The notes below the pieces were generated by a model that was given only the letters and a program-made list of their open reading frames with translations, searched no databases and was not told the DNA's origin. A DNA stretch of 64,000 nucleotides from Pegoplata infirma. Taxonomy: Eukaryota; Arthropoda; Insecta; Diptera; Anthomyiidae. The stretch is taken from the NCBI GenBank assembly GCA_963921195.1, contig OY992539.1, positions 37,105,754 to 37,169,753 of the forward strand, given 5' to 3'. The position numbers and the translations under genes are program-made. Positions within the stretch are counted from its first letter, which is position 1. Every line of letters begins with the position of its first letter. Below are positions 10,859 through 22,000 of this stretch, in pieces.

Positions 10859-11090
10859 AAAAATAGTTCTTTTTTAAAAAAAGTACCAAAATAGTACTTT
10901 TTTATAAAAAGTACGAAACTAGTACTTTTTTATAAAAAGTATCAAAATAGTACTTTTTTATAAAAAGTACAAAAATAGTACTTTTTTATAAAAAGTACCA
11001 AAATAGTACTTTTTTATAAAAAGTACCAAAATAGTACTTTTTAAAATAGTACATTTTAAAAAAGTACTAAATTGGTACTTTATTATTTAT

Positions 11091-12290
11091 TTTTTCAAAA
11101 AAACCTGTTTTTATAAAAGTGCTTAAAGTGCGGATGGAAAAATTCCATGTTACGGCATTTTTTCTAAACACTTTTATCTCAATGCATTCAAAAAGTTTTT
11201 TCAAAATTTTCCAATTTAGTGAATTTTCCAAAAAATTGCACATGAAAGCAAAAATTACACATTTTATGTTTAATTACACATAAAGTGACAACCCTGCATC
11301 ACTTACACATTCAAAAAACTATGCATTTAATTTGCAGAAAATTTTCCATATTGTATGACCCTACAATGTTTATAAAATATCATTGATTATATATTGCAAT
11401 GTCATATTTCCATACTTCTTAATAAATAAATGAATGAACGATGTAGTATGGAAGCCAAAAAATTAAAGAATTCTATACAAGAGAGAAATATTATGGATTG
11501 AGTTCATTTATGCCAATGATGAAGAAGACGACGACCACTACAGTTTATTAAATGTTATACCAAAAAGTAGGTTTCCTAATTTTACTTGCAATACTCAAAC
11601 ATACTTACTCGCTCAGTCACTTACTGACTGCCTGACTCACTCAAAAGTTCATATTGTGTATAAAATGTCCATAAATAATTTGATTGACTTCTTGACAATA
11701 CTTTGTATGTGAATTCATACATCTGAATGACGACTACTAATGTGTATTACTTTTCTGTCTTTCAATTTTTTTTTTTGTGATTTGATTTGGTTTCTTTAAA
11801 AACATGCATAAGCATGCATGATGTATGGATACAATTTTGCCATTGGCAAAACATACACACACACACAGAGTTCTTATATACATGTGCAATAATCAAATAA
11901 CAGAGTATAACAAAATGTCATTTACAGTGGAGTAAGTAATTGATAATTTTGATTATTGGTTATTTAATTTTAATTAATTTATTACAAGTTTTTTTTAAGG
12001 TTATAAGTAATTGAAATCAAATTTTAATGTAGGATTTTTGGAACATAAATTTAGAATTCCTAGTAATCGAATTGATGAAATATTAAACTAGAATTTGGGA
12101 GATAAAAGCTGATATTTGTTCTGCAAAATTTATATTGGGTTGTTATTGATTTATGATCGATTTTAAGACATTCTATGAATGTCCATCAGTGTGTATAATG
12201 GTGCGTATGAATAATATTTAATTATTCTCAAAATATTTATCATACGCACAGATGTTTGAATATTTCACAAAATTAGATAAAACGAATAAA
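11091..12290. other. Intronic sequence with a CA microsatellite and a short DINE remnant
   Basis: Appears mainly single-copy. ACACACACACACAGAG lies near 11857. 12140-12200 carries a decayed DINE core (GATCGATTTTAAGACATTCT followed by TGTCCATCAG). 12290-12330 has TTTGCCTTGCCAAA, possibly a worn tail hairpin. No exon is evident. Confidence 0.45.
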
Positions 12291-12803
12291 AAAGTTTAAT
12301 TTTGCCTTGCCAAACATATTGTCAACATATTGTCACTTCATAATGCAAAAAATTATTATTTTGACAAAAAAAAATATTTTTAAACAAAAAAAAAATTTTA
12401 TTTGATTTTTTCTGTAAGTGCAGATCGAGCACGGGCTCTAATTATATTTGTTATAAGGGTTCAAGTTGAAAAAATGCAGAAGAAAAATTTAATTTCTAAA
12501 AATTATAGACATATCTGGTATTTCCTATACCGGTTTCAAACACCCCAGTTAGTGTCATCATCAGTAGGATTTTAAATGTCTGTTTGTCTTGTTAATGAAA
12601 ACTGTTTTTTATATATGTGAAAATTTTTTTAAACAAAAAAAAAATTTTTTTAAACAAAAAAAAAATATATTTTGGCAAAAAAAAAATGTTTGCATTGAAA
12701 AAAATTCCACTCGAGTCAAAAATTTGGAATAAAAATAATATTCCCGTGTCTTTCAGGTTTTTTAAATCAATTCGTGTTTTTCGCGAAAAATGCAACAAAA
12801 AAA
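12291..12803. other. AT-rich spacer with A-runs
   Basis: Contains poly-A runs separated by TTTTTAAAC (12360-12400 and 12620-12690). The overlapping open frames at 12592-12901 on both strands are lysine- or phenylalanine-rich by composition and are not believable genes. Confidence 0.5.
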
Positions 12804-14320
12804 CAAGTAAGAAAGTTATAGTCGGTCAAGACCGACCATATGATACCCTACATCCGTGTTTTCCGGAAAATGGGTCCCGAGTCCAAACATGGACCGATTG
12901 AATCTATCTTTTGTAAGATCTTTATTTAGTGTAGAAAACACACACAGATAAAATTTTAGTGGAATTGGTTTATTTTTTTTTTTTGCCATAGACCAATTTA
13001 ACTGAATATCGGTCGAAATTTTTACATTACGGGACTAAGTCCAAAAATGGTCCAATTATATTAATATTTGATTAGGTTACCAAAGTAAACGTTTAACATA
13101 GTGTTTATAAACCGGTTCACCGGTTAACCGAAAAACCGTTTTTTTCCTAAAATTTCGGTTTTTTTGCAAACCGGTTAACCGGAATTGAAGATTTCCGGTG
13201 CACCGAAAACCGTTTTTTTTCTGTCGGTTAACCGGTTTTTTAAATACATTCAAAACGGAATATTTTCGCAAATATTAGGGTTTACACTTATTTTTTTATG
13301 ATATTTTCAAAATTTTGTTGAAAACACATTAAAAATCCGCGAGAAAGAACATCTAAAATATTTTTTGTCTTCAAGAAACAATTTTCTAAATAGGAATTTT
13401 ATTCTGAAACTGATAAAAATTTGAAATACTCACCGTTGTAAGCGTTTTTTGAACATTTCATGAAAAACTTAATAAGTGACTGTTAACCATATACTAAAAT
13501 CCCTGTTAATGGCGAAATTGTCTATAAAAGAAAATAAAAATAAAATTCGGAACTGTAATTTACTTATAACGAATAAATGTATTTTTCTAAGTAAAACCAG
13601 TACAAATTAAATTGAAGTTCTAGTGAATATGGTCAATTAAAGTACATTATTTAACTATCGCTTTTTTATAGCGTAATAGTTGCAAACCTTGCTGAAAGAA
13701 ACAAATATGTTAATTTAGCTATATTCGCTTTATTATTTAATAAAAATAAGCTATTTTTTTTAAGCATTTTTTAGTTTTTTTAGTTAAAGAAAAAAAACCG
13801 GTTAACCGGTTTTTTTATTCCGGTTTAACCGAGAAAACCGGTTAACCGAAAAAGCTGACTTTCGGTTAACCGAGAACCCGGTTTTCCAAAATGTCGGTTT
13901 TTTTATAAACACTAGTTTAACATCTTCAAATCAAATTTTAAACAAATATTTTAATTTTTATGAATTTTGAAGAAATTATGTGAATATCGGCAGGGTGGTT
14001 TGTATGGGGACTACAAGAAGGACTGACCCGATTCCTTTGAAATTTGGAATGGTGGTTTGTGCATACAATATTTAATTACCTGTTAAATTTGAAAACGATA
14101 TCTATTATAATACGGTTATTAGAGGCATTTAAGCGAAAATCAAAGGGGCGTTTGTATGGGGGCTAGGTCTTAACATGGATCGATTTTTTCCAATTTCAAT
14201 AAGCTTCGTCCTTAAGCCAAAAGAGCTTTAGTTTCAAATTTCAAGTCAATTAATTGAAAATTGCGATCTGTATCGTGCTTAAACCGATAGATGGACAGAA
14301 GGCCGGACATAGCTAAATCG
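12804..14320 (-). mobile_element. DINE-1-like element, subfamily C, carrying a hAT-like MITE
   Basis: The left side starts CAAGTAAGAAAGTTATAGTC, then the tail hairpin GGTCAAGACCGACC, GATACCCTACA and TTTTCCGGAAAATGGGTCCC. These match the reverse complement of the complete copy at 58446-59254. The right side reaches GATAGATGGACAGAAGG and stops near 14320 before the expected 5' terminus. It was split by the 816-bp insertion at 13099-13914 (eight bases duplicated). Confidence 0.8.
13099..13914. mobile_element. hAT-like MITE with 8-bp target duplication GTTTAACA
   Basis: The 816-bp element begins TAGTGTTTATAAACCGG and ends TTTTTTATAAACACTA. The flanks are perfect 8-bp repeats GTTTAACA (13091-13098, 13915-13922). 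Subterminal regions are arrays of AACCGGTTAACCGG-type palindromic motifs in both orientations, as expected for clustered transposase-binding sites. The interior is AT-rich and non-coding. An 8-bp duplication is typical of hAT elements. Confidence 0.88.
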
Positions 14321-14465
14321 ACTCAAAGAGTAATTCTGAAAAAAAACAAATTCATAAAATAAAAAATTTGATAAAAAAAAAAATTATGAAAAAAAAAAAA
14401 AAATAATTTATGAAAGAAAAAAAAATTATGACAAAAAATTTGATTAAAAAAAATTGAGGAAAAAC

Positions 14466-14605
14466 AAGTAGAAAAGTTAAATTCGACTTGGCCGAATCTA
14501 TGAATACCCTCCACAATACCCTTTTTAAGTAATAGTAAATTTTCTAACGTGAAAAAAATTACATTTTGATTAGAAATATTTTATTTTATGTAAAAAATAT
14601 TTTTT
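14466..14605 (-). mobile_element. DINE-1-like 3' end, subfamily B
   Basis: Starts ACAAGTAGAAAAGTTAAATT, then GACTTGGCCGAATC and ATACCCTCCACAATACCC, matching the tails of the copies at 47324, 48338 and 57547. It runs into the next repeat near 14606. 14321-14465, just before it, is a poly-A tract with AAATTATGA/AAATTTGAT words. Confidence 0.75.
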
Positions 14606-15691
14606 AACATGACAATGTTTTTAGGCTGGTGTCTAATTTTAAAAAAGTTGCAGGACGCCACCTCAGTTTGACTATATTAGCTAACACATAACGAAAAAGA
14701 GAACAAGAATTACTATTTTCATTTTCTTAAAGCCAAAATTCACCTCGTGGTGAATAAAACCGTTTTTCACCAGTTGGTAAATAAAAAGTAACATAATTAT
14801 TTTTCAACAAAAATTTTAGTTTTTTTCATAAATTTTTTTTTTTTTTCATCAATTTTTTTTCATCAAATTTTTTTTTCATCAATTTTTTTCCACCAATTTT
14901 TTTTTTTCCTCAATTTTTATTTTTTCATGAAACTGTTTTTTTCATCAAATTTTTTTTTTCTTCAATTTTTAGAATTACTATTTTCATTTTCTTAAAACCA
15001 AAAATTCACCTCGTGGTGAATAAAACCGTTTTTCACCATCTGGTAAATAAAAAGTAACATAATTATTTTTCCACAATATTTTTTTTTTTTTTTCATCAAA
15101 TTTTTTTTTCATCAATTTTTTTTTCATCAATTTTTATTTTTTCATGAAACTGTTTTTTCATCAAATTTTTTTTTCTTCAATTTTTATTTTTTCATCAATT
15201 TATTTTTCATCAAATTTTTTTTTTTTCATCAAACTTTTTTTTCATTAAATTTTTTGTTTTTTTATCATTTTTTTTTTCATCGAATTTTTTTTTTCATCAA
15301 TTTTTTTTTTTCATCAAGTTTTTTTTTCATCAATTTTTTTTTTTTCCATCAAATTTTTTTTCCATCAAAATTTTTTTTTTCTTCAATTTTTATTTTTTCA
15401 TCAAATTTTTTTTTCATCAATTTTTTTTTCATCAAATTTTTTTTTATAATTTTTTTTTTTCATTAAATTTTTTTGTTTTTTCATCAATTTTTTTTCATTA
15501 ATTTTTTTTTTCATCAAATTTTTATCAAAATTTTGTTTTTCATAAATTTTTTTTTTGTCAAATTTTTTCTCACCAAAAATTTTTTTTTTTTTCATTTTTT
15601 TTTTACATCAAAAAATTTTTCTTTTTATACAAAAACTTATTTCATCAAAATTTTTTTTTCACCAAAAATTTTGGGTTCATTAAATTTTTTT

Positions 15692-16199
15692 ATAACCTCC
15701 AACCACAGTATGGGGGTATACTCACTTTGTCATTCCGTGTGTAACGCATCAAAATATCGGTCTAGGACCCCATAAAGTATATATATTTATCATCAGTGAT
15801 CGATTCTAAGACATTATAGCGATGTCCGTACGTCCGTCTGTAGTTAACACGATGCAGTCCAAAAAAAAGAGCTAGACTCCCGAAATTTGGCACGAATATG
15901 TCTTATGTTCATAGGCAGGTTAATAAAAAAGTTCAAAGTCCTGCACTTAGACACAGAGAATAAGAAATATCGTTTTTTCGGTCCGCCCCCTTTTAAGGGC
16001 GTGGAATAAATTTTTTTTTTTAAATTTATAGACTTGTATTTCTTTACTGCAAAAATCATATGAATGAATTTTTAAACACATAGTCGAGAAGAAATTTGCC
16101 CCTCCAAATACCACTACCAACGCCCCCCCCCCCCAAAAAAAACCCCCTGCAATTTTTTTTATTTAATTGCATGTTGGACATGTTCAACACTCTTACTTG
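15692..16199 (+). mobile_element. DINE-1-like element, subfamily A, with readable insertion junctions
   Basis: Begins ATAACCTCCAACCACAGTAT, then ACTCACTTTGTCATTCCG, CATAAAGTATATATA, GATCGATTCTAAGACATT and GTCCGTACGTCCGTCTG, and ends ACACTCTTACTTG. The host family X copy at 39020-39060 has an uninterrupted T-run where this copy is split. So the element inserted within a run of Ts without an appreciable target duplication, as expected for Helentron-type insertion between T and T. It includes a C-run at 16122-16134. Confidence 0.85.
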
Positions 16200-16315
16200 T
16201 TTAACATAATTTTGTTTTTCGTGAAAAAAATGTTTTTTTTTTACCAAAAGTACTTTTTCACCAATTCTAAGCTTTTCGCATAAAAATTTTCCATTTGTTT
16301 ATCAAATGTACATAA

Positions 16316-16490
16316 AACAAGTGAGAGCGTTATATTTTTTGGTGCCGAATCTTTTATACTCTCCAAAATGTAAAAAGACTTTTTTGCACCTATTTTTGCA
16401 CTCACTAACGAAATGTACAGCTCTTTTAATGTGGTCCTCGACTGATATTTCAATTCGTTTTGCATGGAATAGCAAAGTAATATAATATTA
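16316..16490 (-). mobile_element. DINE-like short variant (minus)
   Basis: Left: CAAGTGAGAGCGTTATATTT, TTGGTGCCGAATCTTTTATA, CTCTCCAAAATGT, resembling subfamily A tails. Right: GTCCTCGACTGATATTTC, CGTTTTGCATGGAATAGCAA, resembling the subfamily A start region without the GTCC microsatellite. It is also found reversed at 38740-38930 and in part at 1-60, so it seems to be a stable short derivative embedded in family X. Confidence 0.6.
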
Positions 16491-16590
16491 TTTTTTCTAA
16501 AAAAAACTTCGCTTTGGCAAGTACACCCAAATCTTCCGTAAAACATTATCATGGTTTAATGTTTTGGGCAAGAGTACAAAATTCGAAGAT

Positions 16591-18100
16591 ATTTTTTTCC
16601 TTTAAACCCCTCTTAAGGATACGGAACTCATTTGGTTAGTCGCCTTAACCCTTAGGGCACCAATTATCTTTAAATTCAGCAGTTCGGTTGCAATTGTTTG
16701 TGGTGGCCATTGATACTGTGCTGACCAACTGCTGACATGTCATTGGTGACATTTGAAAAAAATGTATGAATTTGTCATCAATTTCATAAGAGGAGAGTGA
16801 TCAGTCTGCCAGCGGTGATTTTATTTTTCCAACAGAAATGTTTTGAGTAAAATCTTTTCAAAAAAAATAAAAATTTTAGAAATTTTAGGTAGTTGTATTT
16901 TTTTTTTGGGAGTTACAATGCTTTGAAAACAGGCATACAGACAGACAAATATCCTGAAGGGGATCCCGAGTTGCTTGCCTTGCATGTGAAGGATATAAGC
17001 AAAACTAACTCTTTTCCCACTGTTCTCATAAATTTTTGCAAAAATCCTTAAGTACGTATGAATGAATGACTGATTGAATGAAGTGCATTTAATTCTAAAC
17101 TTCTATAAATGCATGGCAGTATTTAGGAGAAAATTTTCCCAAAATATGTTCAAATACAAATACAACAACACAGAAGTAGAAAATCGAACAAAAATAAAAC
17201 ACTACAAGAAATCTAAAAAGCCAATGGCAAGTTTGTATTGGAAAAATGTTAAATTCGGCACGAACTTGTTTTAACAAAAAAAAACAGGAAAAATAAATAT
17301 ACTACCTTAAATACGAAGATGATGATTATGGGTAAAAGTATGAGTAAGACTTAAATCCCTAGTATTCCTAAGTACTTCTACATAATTTCATGGGTGGACC
17401 TACACATACAACCTTTAGCAATTATAATATGTATTGTTGTATTTGTAATGCAACAATTCTACACTAACAAATTCTGAATTACATTGATGGTGGGTTGTAT
17501 AAAAATGGAGTATACTACTATTGTATATTCCACATATATACAAGTACAATGTTGTATTATGCTCCAAGCTATTCCGGGAAACATTGTTTGATCAATATAT
17601 AATCAAATTTAATCTTGACAAGAAAAGGCATTATTTCGATTTATACAATCACATAAACACACACACATATATACTCAAATATATACAAAAATATACCAAT
17701 TGTACATATAAACAATACAAAAAAAATATACAAATTCGTTTTCGGAATTTTTTTTGTTTGTATTTTTTGTTAAATAAATGTCCTTGTTGTATAGAAAATT
17801 TTTTAACAAAGTAATTTTTCTCTTGTGTGATTTCTTTCAATATTCATTTTATTTTCAAGTATATGTGGGTTTTGCTTTTATTTGTCTATAACTACATATT
17901 TGCTTAGACATGCATCTAGAAATCAGAGCAACAAAAAAAAATTAAAACAATTTTATAATGTTAACCTGCAGGCAGTAGGGTCCCAAAAAAAATAAATTGA
18001 GATTTTGAATTTGGGGTTTTAAGAACTTAACTCAAATTTTTATAACCTCCAATTTTATGCCGATCGGATTAAAATAACCGGGAATTAAAGTTTTGAATTT
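16591..18100. other. Intronic sequence, mainly single-copy
   Basis: No shared repeat was recognised. 17640-17700 holds ACACACACACATATATA-type DNA. 17074-17274 and 17521-17814 have short open frames on both strands without any recognisable domain or splice context, so they are treated as chance frames. Confidence 0.5.
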
Positions 18101-18101
18101 T

Positions 18102-18254
18102 ATCAATTTTTTTAAAAAATTGATTTAGAAAATTTTTGTGGTGCTTATGAAGCAAAATATTTTTAAAAAGCATGAAAAAAAAAAATAATTTTTCCAACAT
18201 TTTGCTTCAAAAGCACCACAAAAAGTTTCTAAATAAATTTTTTAAAAAATTGAT
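18102..18254. repeat. Inverted repeat, ~58-bp arms
   Basis: Arm 18102-18160 (ATCAATTTTTTTAAAAAATT ... GTGGTGCTTATGAAGCAAAA) pairs with 18198-18254 (ATTTTGCTTCAAAAGCACCA ... AAAAAATTGAT), leaving a ~37-nt A-rich loop. A smaller hairpin, GAGTTATAGC...GCTATAACTC, follows at 18325-18350. Possibly the core of an old inverted-repeat element; no target duplication was found. Confidence 0.7.
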
Positions 18255-18869
18255 AAAAGATTGTCTCAAGCGATTTTAAATAATTTGGTTTTTACAGATT
18301 GAAAAAATATCAATTAGCCGACGAGTTATAGCCTTTTGGGCTATAACTCGTATAAACAATATGCTGAAATTGACTGCAAAGTTCGAAGGTCGATTAAAAA
18401 AAAAAAAACAAATTAACATAAACAAACGCCGCGATACGGGTCTTCTAATTTAGCCTATTTTCACCCCTCACTCTCAGAATCGACCTAACTTTTGCTAACC
18501 TGAATTTGTTCCACAGAGTAATATGTAACACAGTTTTTATATAGGAAGGTCTGTATGAATTTAATGGATTAGTTAGACATTTCGTTTGGAACTTAGAGAT
18601 GTATTATGTTGTGTATTTAGTACATAAATTCTCATTATGTCTACTTACATACGAATATAAGACTTTATTTTTTGCCACTAACGATTGTCAATTTGCTAAA
18701 TACTCTTGACAATGGAATTTGACAAATTCCAAAATACGTGCCGAGTAAGTCTTGCAAAATGACCAAACCAATCAATTTAAAACAAACCACTTTATAAATA
18801 GTTTCTTAAATTTTTTTTATTTTGACAATATCATCGTAATGAGCAATATCATCGTAATTTGCTCATTAA
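18255..18869. other. Intronic sequence, no feature
   Basis: AT-rich with an A-run at 18398-18408. Nothing gene-like or shared with other parts of the window was seen. Confidence 0.45.
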
Positions 18870-19098
18870 CCTGCCTAGGAACATAAGACATATTCGTGCC
18901 AAATGTCGTGAGTCTAGCTCTTTTATTTGGGACTGAATCGTGTTAACTACAGACGGACGGACATCGCTAGAATGTCTAAGAATCGATCACTGATGATAAA
19001 TATATATACATACCTTATGGGGTCCTAGACCGATATTTTGATGCGTTACACAAGGAATGACAAAGTGAGTATACCCTCATACTGTAGTTGGAGGGTAT
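18870..19098 (-). mobile_element. DINE-1-like 5' part, subfamily A
   Basis: On the minus strand it reads ATACCCTCCAACTACAGTAT, ACTCACTTTGTCATTCC, CATAAGGTATGTATATA, GATCGATTCTTAGACATTCT, GTCCGTCCGTCTGTAGTTAA and then the interior with GACTCACGACATTTGG. It is truncated after the CCTAGGCAGGTT block. Confidence 0.8.
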
Positions 19099-19194
19099 AA
19101 AAACTCTGCAATAGATCAAGCGGTTTTCGAGATATCGCCATTTTAAATTTGTCAAAAAATTTCTAAAATAATGCGGTTTTTTCCATGTTCAAGA

Positions 19195-19735
19195 TTTTTT
19201 TTTTAACTCAAATTCTAGCAATATCTGCTAGCGATTACGCATTTTGGCTAACTTCTTGTAAGCCGCGATTTTGGTCCACCGATGCTGATTTTTAAACATA
19301 AAAATATGTTTTTTTTATTCAAATTGGTCCCAAAAGTTGGAAAATGTAAAGTGTATTATCTGAAAATATAAAAAATGCTGATCTGCGATTTTGGTCCATA
19401 GATGCTGATCAGAATTTCCGGACCAAAGTCGTGTTTTTATATTTTTTTAATATTTTTAGATACCACACTTTACATTTTCCAACTTTTGGGACCAATTTGG
19501 ATAAAAAAAATAGTTGTTGTGTTTAAAAGTCCACATCTGTGGACCAAAAGCGCGGTTTTGGAATTTTTTATATATTTTTCTATTTTGAGCCGGATTAAAA
19601 GAATTCGGACATGAATTTTTGGTCGAATTTTTTCTAACTTTGACCGCTAGTTGCCGACTTAAGATGTCCTTGCAAATTTTTTTCATAAATTTTCCCCATT
19701 CAGCTATATCGTTTTGCAGGTATTCCGACATTAAA
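19195..19735. repeat. Interspersed inverted repeat with TTTTGGTCC motifs
   Basis: Arm 19262-19378 pairs with 19438-19556: GATTTTGGTCCACCGATG, TTGGTCCCAAAAGTTGGAAA and ATGTAAAGTGTATTATCT are mirrored around a centre near 19400. The same family occurs at 45530-46290, also with mirrored parts. The minus-strand open frame covering 19456-19731 is repeat-derived. Confidence 0.7.
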
Positions 19736-20104
19736 TTTGTCGGGACGCCCCACAGTGATTCGTTTCATTGGCAAAAATCAAAAAAAGAAGTATGTCTTCA
19801 ATGTTGATGATTTTTTGTATTTTTATAGTTTAATAGTAAACTAAAAAAAATATGTGCTTTTCTGATTTTTAAGAAGTCATATGTTGCCACAAGAGGGAGC
19901 TAAAGTATGGAAATTTTACGCTATTGTGTGTAAACAAAAAAATTGAATTTTATAGGTTTACAAAAATAATTATAAAAAATCGAATTTTAAAAAAATCAAC
20001 TAACTTTTTTTTGCAAAAGTTACTTAGATATATTTGCTAAAAGTTGTATTTTCAATTTTTGTGAATTAATCTTAAAATACATTTTTGTATTGCTCTGAAA
20101 TCTG

Positions 20105-21100
20105 TATTTTTTCTACAGAATCCCCAAAAATTGACAAATTTTGATGGAGTCCATAAAAAAAGTTCGTGAGTCAAAAAATTATTTTTTTTGCTTTTTCGAT
20201 AGTTTGGACTATGGTTTATAAGGCAAAACAATAAAAATAACTAAGTTTTTGTCTGAAGTTGGAAAAAAGTTAGATTTTGTATGTGTCTTTATTTTATTTT
20301 TTTCAAAAGCTATATTATTAATGGAAAAAATATTAGAAAAAAATCCAATATTAAGTATTTTTTTTTTAACACATTGATACATTATATAGTATACAGTAAA
20401 AATATAACAAAAAAATCAAAAAGAATATGCCGTACGTGGGCCGTTTTGCTTTAAAAGTTATCTATGACTTTTATTAAAATCCCCAAAATCCCCAAATTTT
20501 AATGGCCTTCATAAAAAAAGTTCGTGAATAAAATTTTTTTGTTTTTCATTTTTTTTGTAGCTTTAACTATGTTTTATAAGATCAAAAAATAAAAATAACT
20601 AAGTTTTTTTTTTAAGTTGAAAAAAAAAATTTTTTAAAAAAAATCTAAAATTGGATTATTTTTTTTTTTATTTATTTTATTTACTGTAAATAAATTTAAA
20701 AAATACATCAACATTTTAGTGTTTTTTTATATAAAGGGATTTATTGTATTGTATACCATAAATTTATAGTAAATAATTCGATAAAATAAGTATACAGTGG
20801 GCCATTTTGCTTTAAAACCAGTATTTGATTTTCGTTGGTATCCCAAATCAAAACCAAATTTTTTTTTGAGATACATAAAAAAAGTTCGTACTTAGAAATT
20901 GTTTTTTATTGATTTTTTAAACATCCTGGACTGTTTTCTATACGATCAAATGATAAAAATAACTAAGTTTTTGAAAAAAACGAAAAAAAAAAATAAAAAA
21001 TTTAAGTACCAAAAAAAAAAATTTTTTTTTTTTTGAGTTTTTTGTTATTAACGGGGTATATACTTAGGAATAAAGCAAATATTAAACGAGTTTACTTAAA
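20105..21100. repeat. Three ~360-bp diverged tandem units
   Basis: ATAAAAAAAGTTCGT occurs near 20154, 20512 and 20876. Each is followed by a TTTTT tract and AAAATAACTAAGTTTTT (spacing about 358 and 363 bp). GTGGGCC(G/A)TTTTGCTTTAAAA precedes units 2 and 3. All lie inside the CACAGTG-ended element. Confidence 0.75.
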
Positions 21101-21199
21101 ACTTATTTTGAATAAATTTATTTTGGTAATGCAATAGGAAATAAGTGTTGCGAATGTTTGGTTTTTGCAGTTAATATGTATTTTTATATTTTTGACTAT

Positions 21200-22000
21200 A
21201 TTTAAAAAAAGGATATATTAACAGCTTTTTTGTTACCGCAAGCAACTCAACGAAATTTGGCACACTTATTAACGCCATTTGATCTAATCTATATTAAAAA
21301 TTTGATAGCAATTGAAACATTTTTAAAATAGTTACAGCGATTTAAAGAAAAAGGATATTTGGCAGCCACGCGAGTCCTTGCTCAGATTAAAATACAAATG
21401 TTGTACGTCGATAGTTATCTAAATTTCTAAGACAATAACTAAGTTTAGTAATTTTATATCAAGTTTTGTGGCTAAAACTCCCCTTTTAAGTTTCAGGATA
21501 TACGACAGGTACAAATGTCCTTCGACCGATTTGCTCAAAATTTTAATTTTTTTTCTACTAACTAATTTTGTGCTTGCGTACCAAATTTGGAAAATCGTTG
21601 TCAACTCTTTCTATTTTATTTTTGTGATTAAACTAAATTAACACTTTATTGCAGTTTTTAAAAAGGATGTGTAAATAACTTTTGTTTTACAAAACCGATT
21701 TCAGCGAAATTTGGCACACACATTAACATCACTTATTCAAATTTTTACAAAAAATTTTAAGGGTATCAAGTAATTTTTGAGCGATTTACAATATTTTTAA
21801 GAAAAAGGATATATGACAGCCACACGAGTCCTTGCTTCAATATTGAAAAAAATTTACACATAAAATACTATATCAAAATTGGTAACATTGACAAAGTTTG
21901 GGAATTTTGTGACCATTTTTGTAGTTTTAATCACATATTTAAATTTCAGGATATATGGGGGGTAGGCGTGTCCTTGCTCCGATTTTTCCAAAAACTCGTT
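21200..22000. repeat. ~454-bp diverged tandem units
   Basis: GAAATTTGGCACAC and GCAGCCACGCGAGTCCTTGC at 21240-21380 recur at 21690-21840 (GCAGCCACACGAGTCCTTGC), offset 454 bp. A third partial match, GGCGTGTCCTTGCTCCGATT, lies at 21966-21985. Inside the CACAGTG-ended element, non-coding. Confidence 0.7.

Larger units (their letters stand above)
8020..11090. repeat. 28-bp GTAC minisatellite with insertions
   Basis: The repeat unit is GTACCAAAATA followed by GTACTTTTTTATAAAAA (28 bp). It is cleanest at 9040-9160, 9600-9870, 10100-10160 and 10870-11050, and degenerate elsewhere. The 8271-8793 MITE and the 10164-10858 element are inserted in it. The TTTTTATAAAA half is shared with the 16-bp array at 39955-42505, suggesting related origin. 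No open frame of interest. Confidence 0.8.
14606..16590 (+). repeat. Long interspersed repeat with a CATCAA minisatellite (family X)
   Basis: It begins TTTTTAGGCTGGTGTCTAAT and GACGCCACCTCAGTTTGAC and includes two copies of TTCACCTCGTGGTGAA plus TTTTTCACCAGTTGGTAAAT (14738-14810, 15003-15070). A minisatellite of TTTTTTTCATCAAATT-like units (14820-15660) follows, then TTGGGTTCATTAAA and, after a DINE insertion, AACATAATTTTG, CTAAGCTTTTCGCAT and a DINE-like tail. The same order, reversed, is found at 38700-39500 plus 44990-45290. The minisatellite gives phenylalanine-rich spurious frames. Confidence 0.75.
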
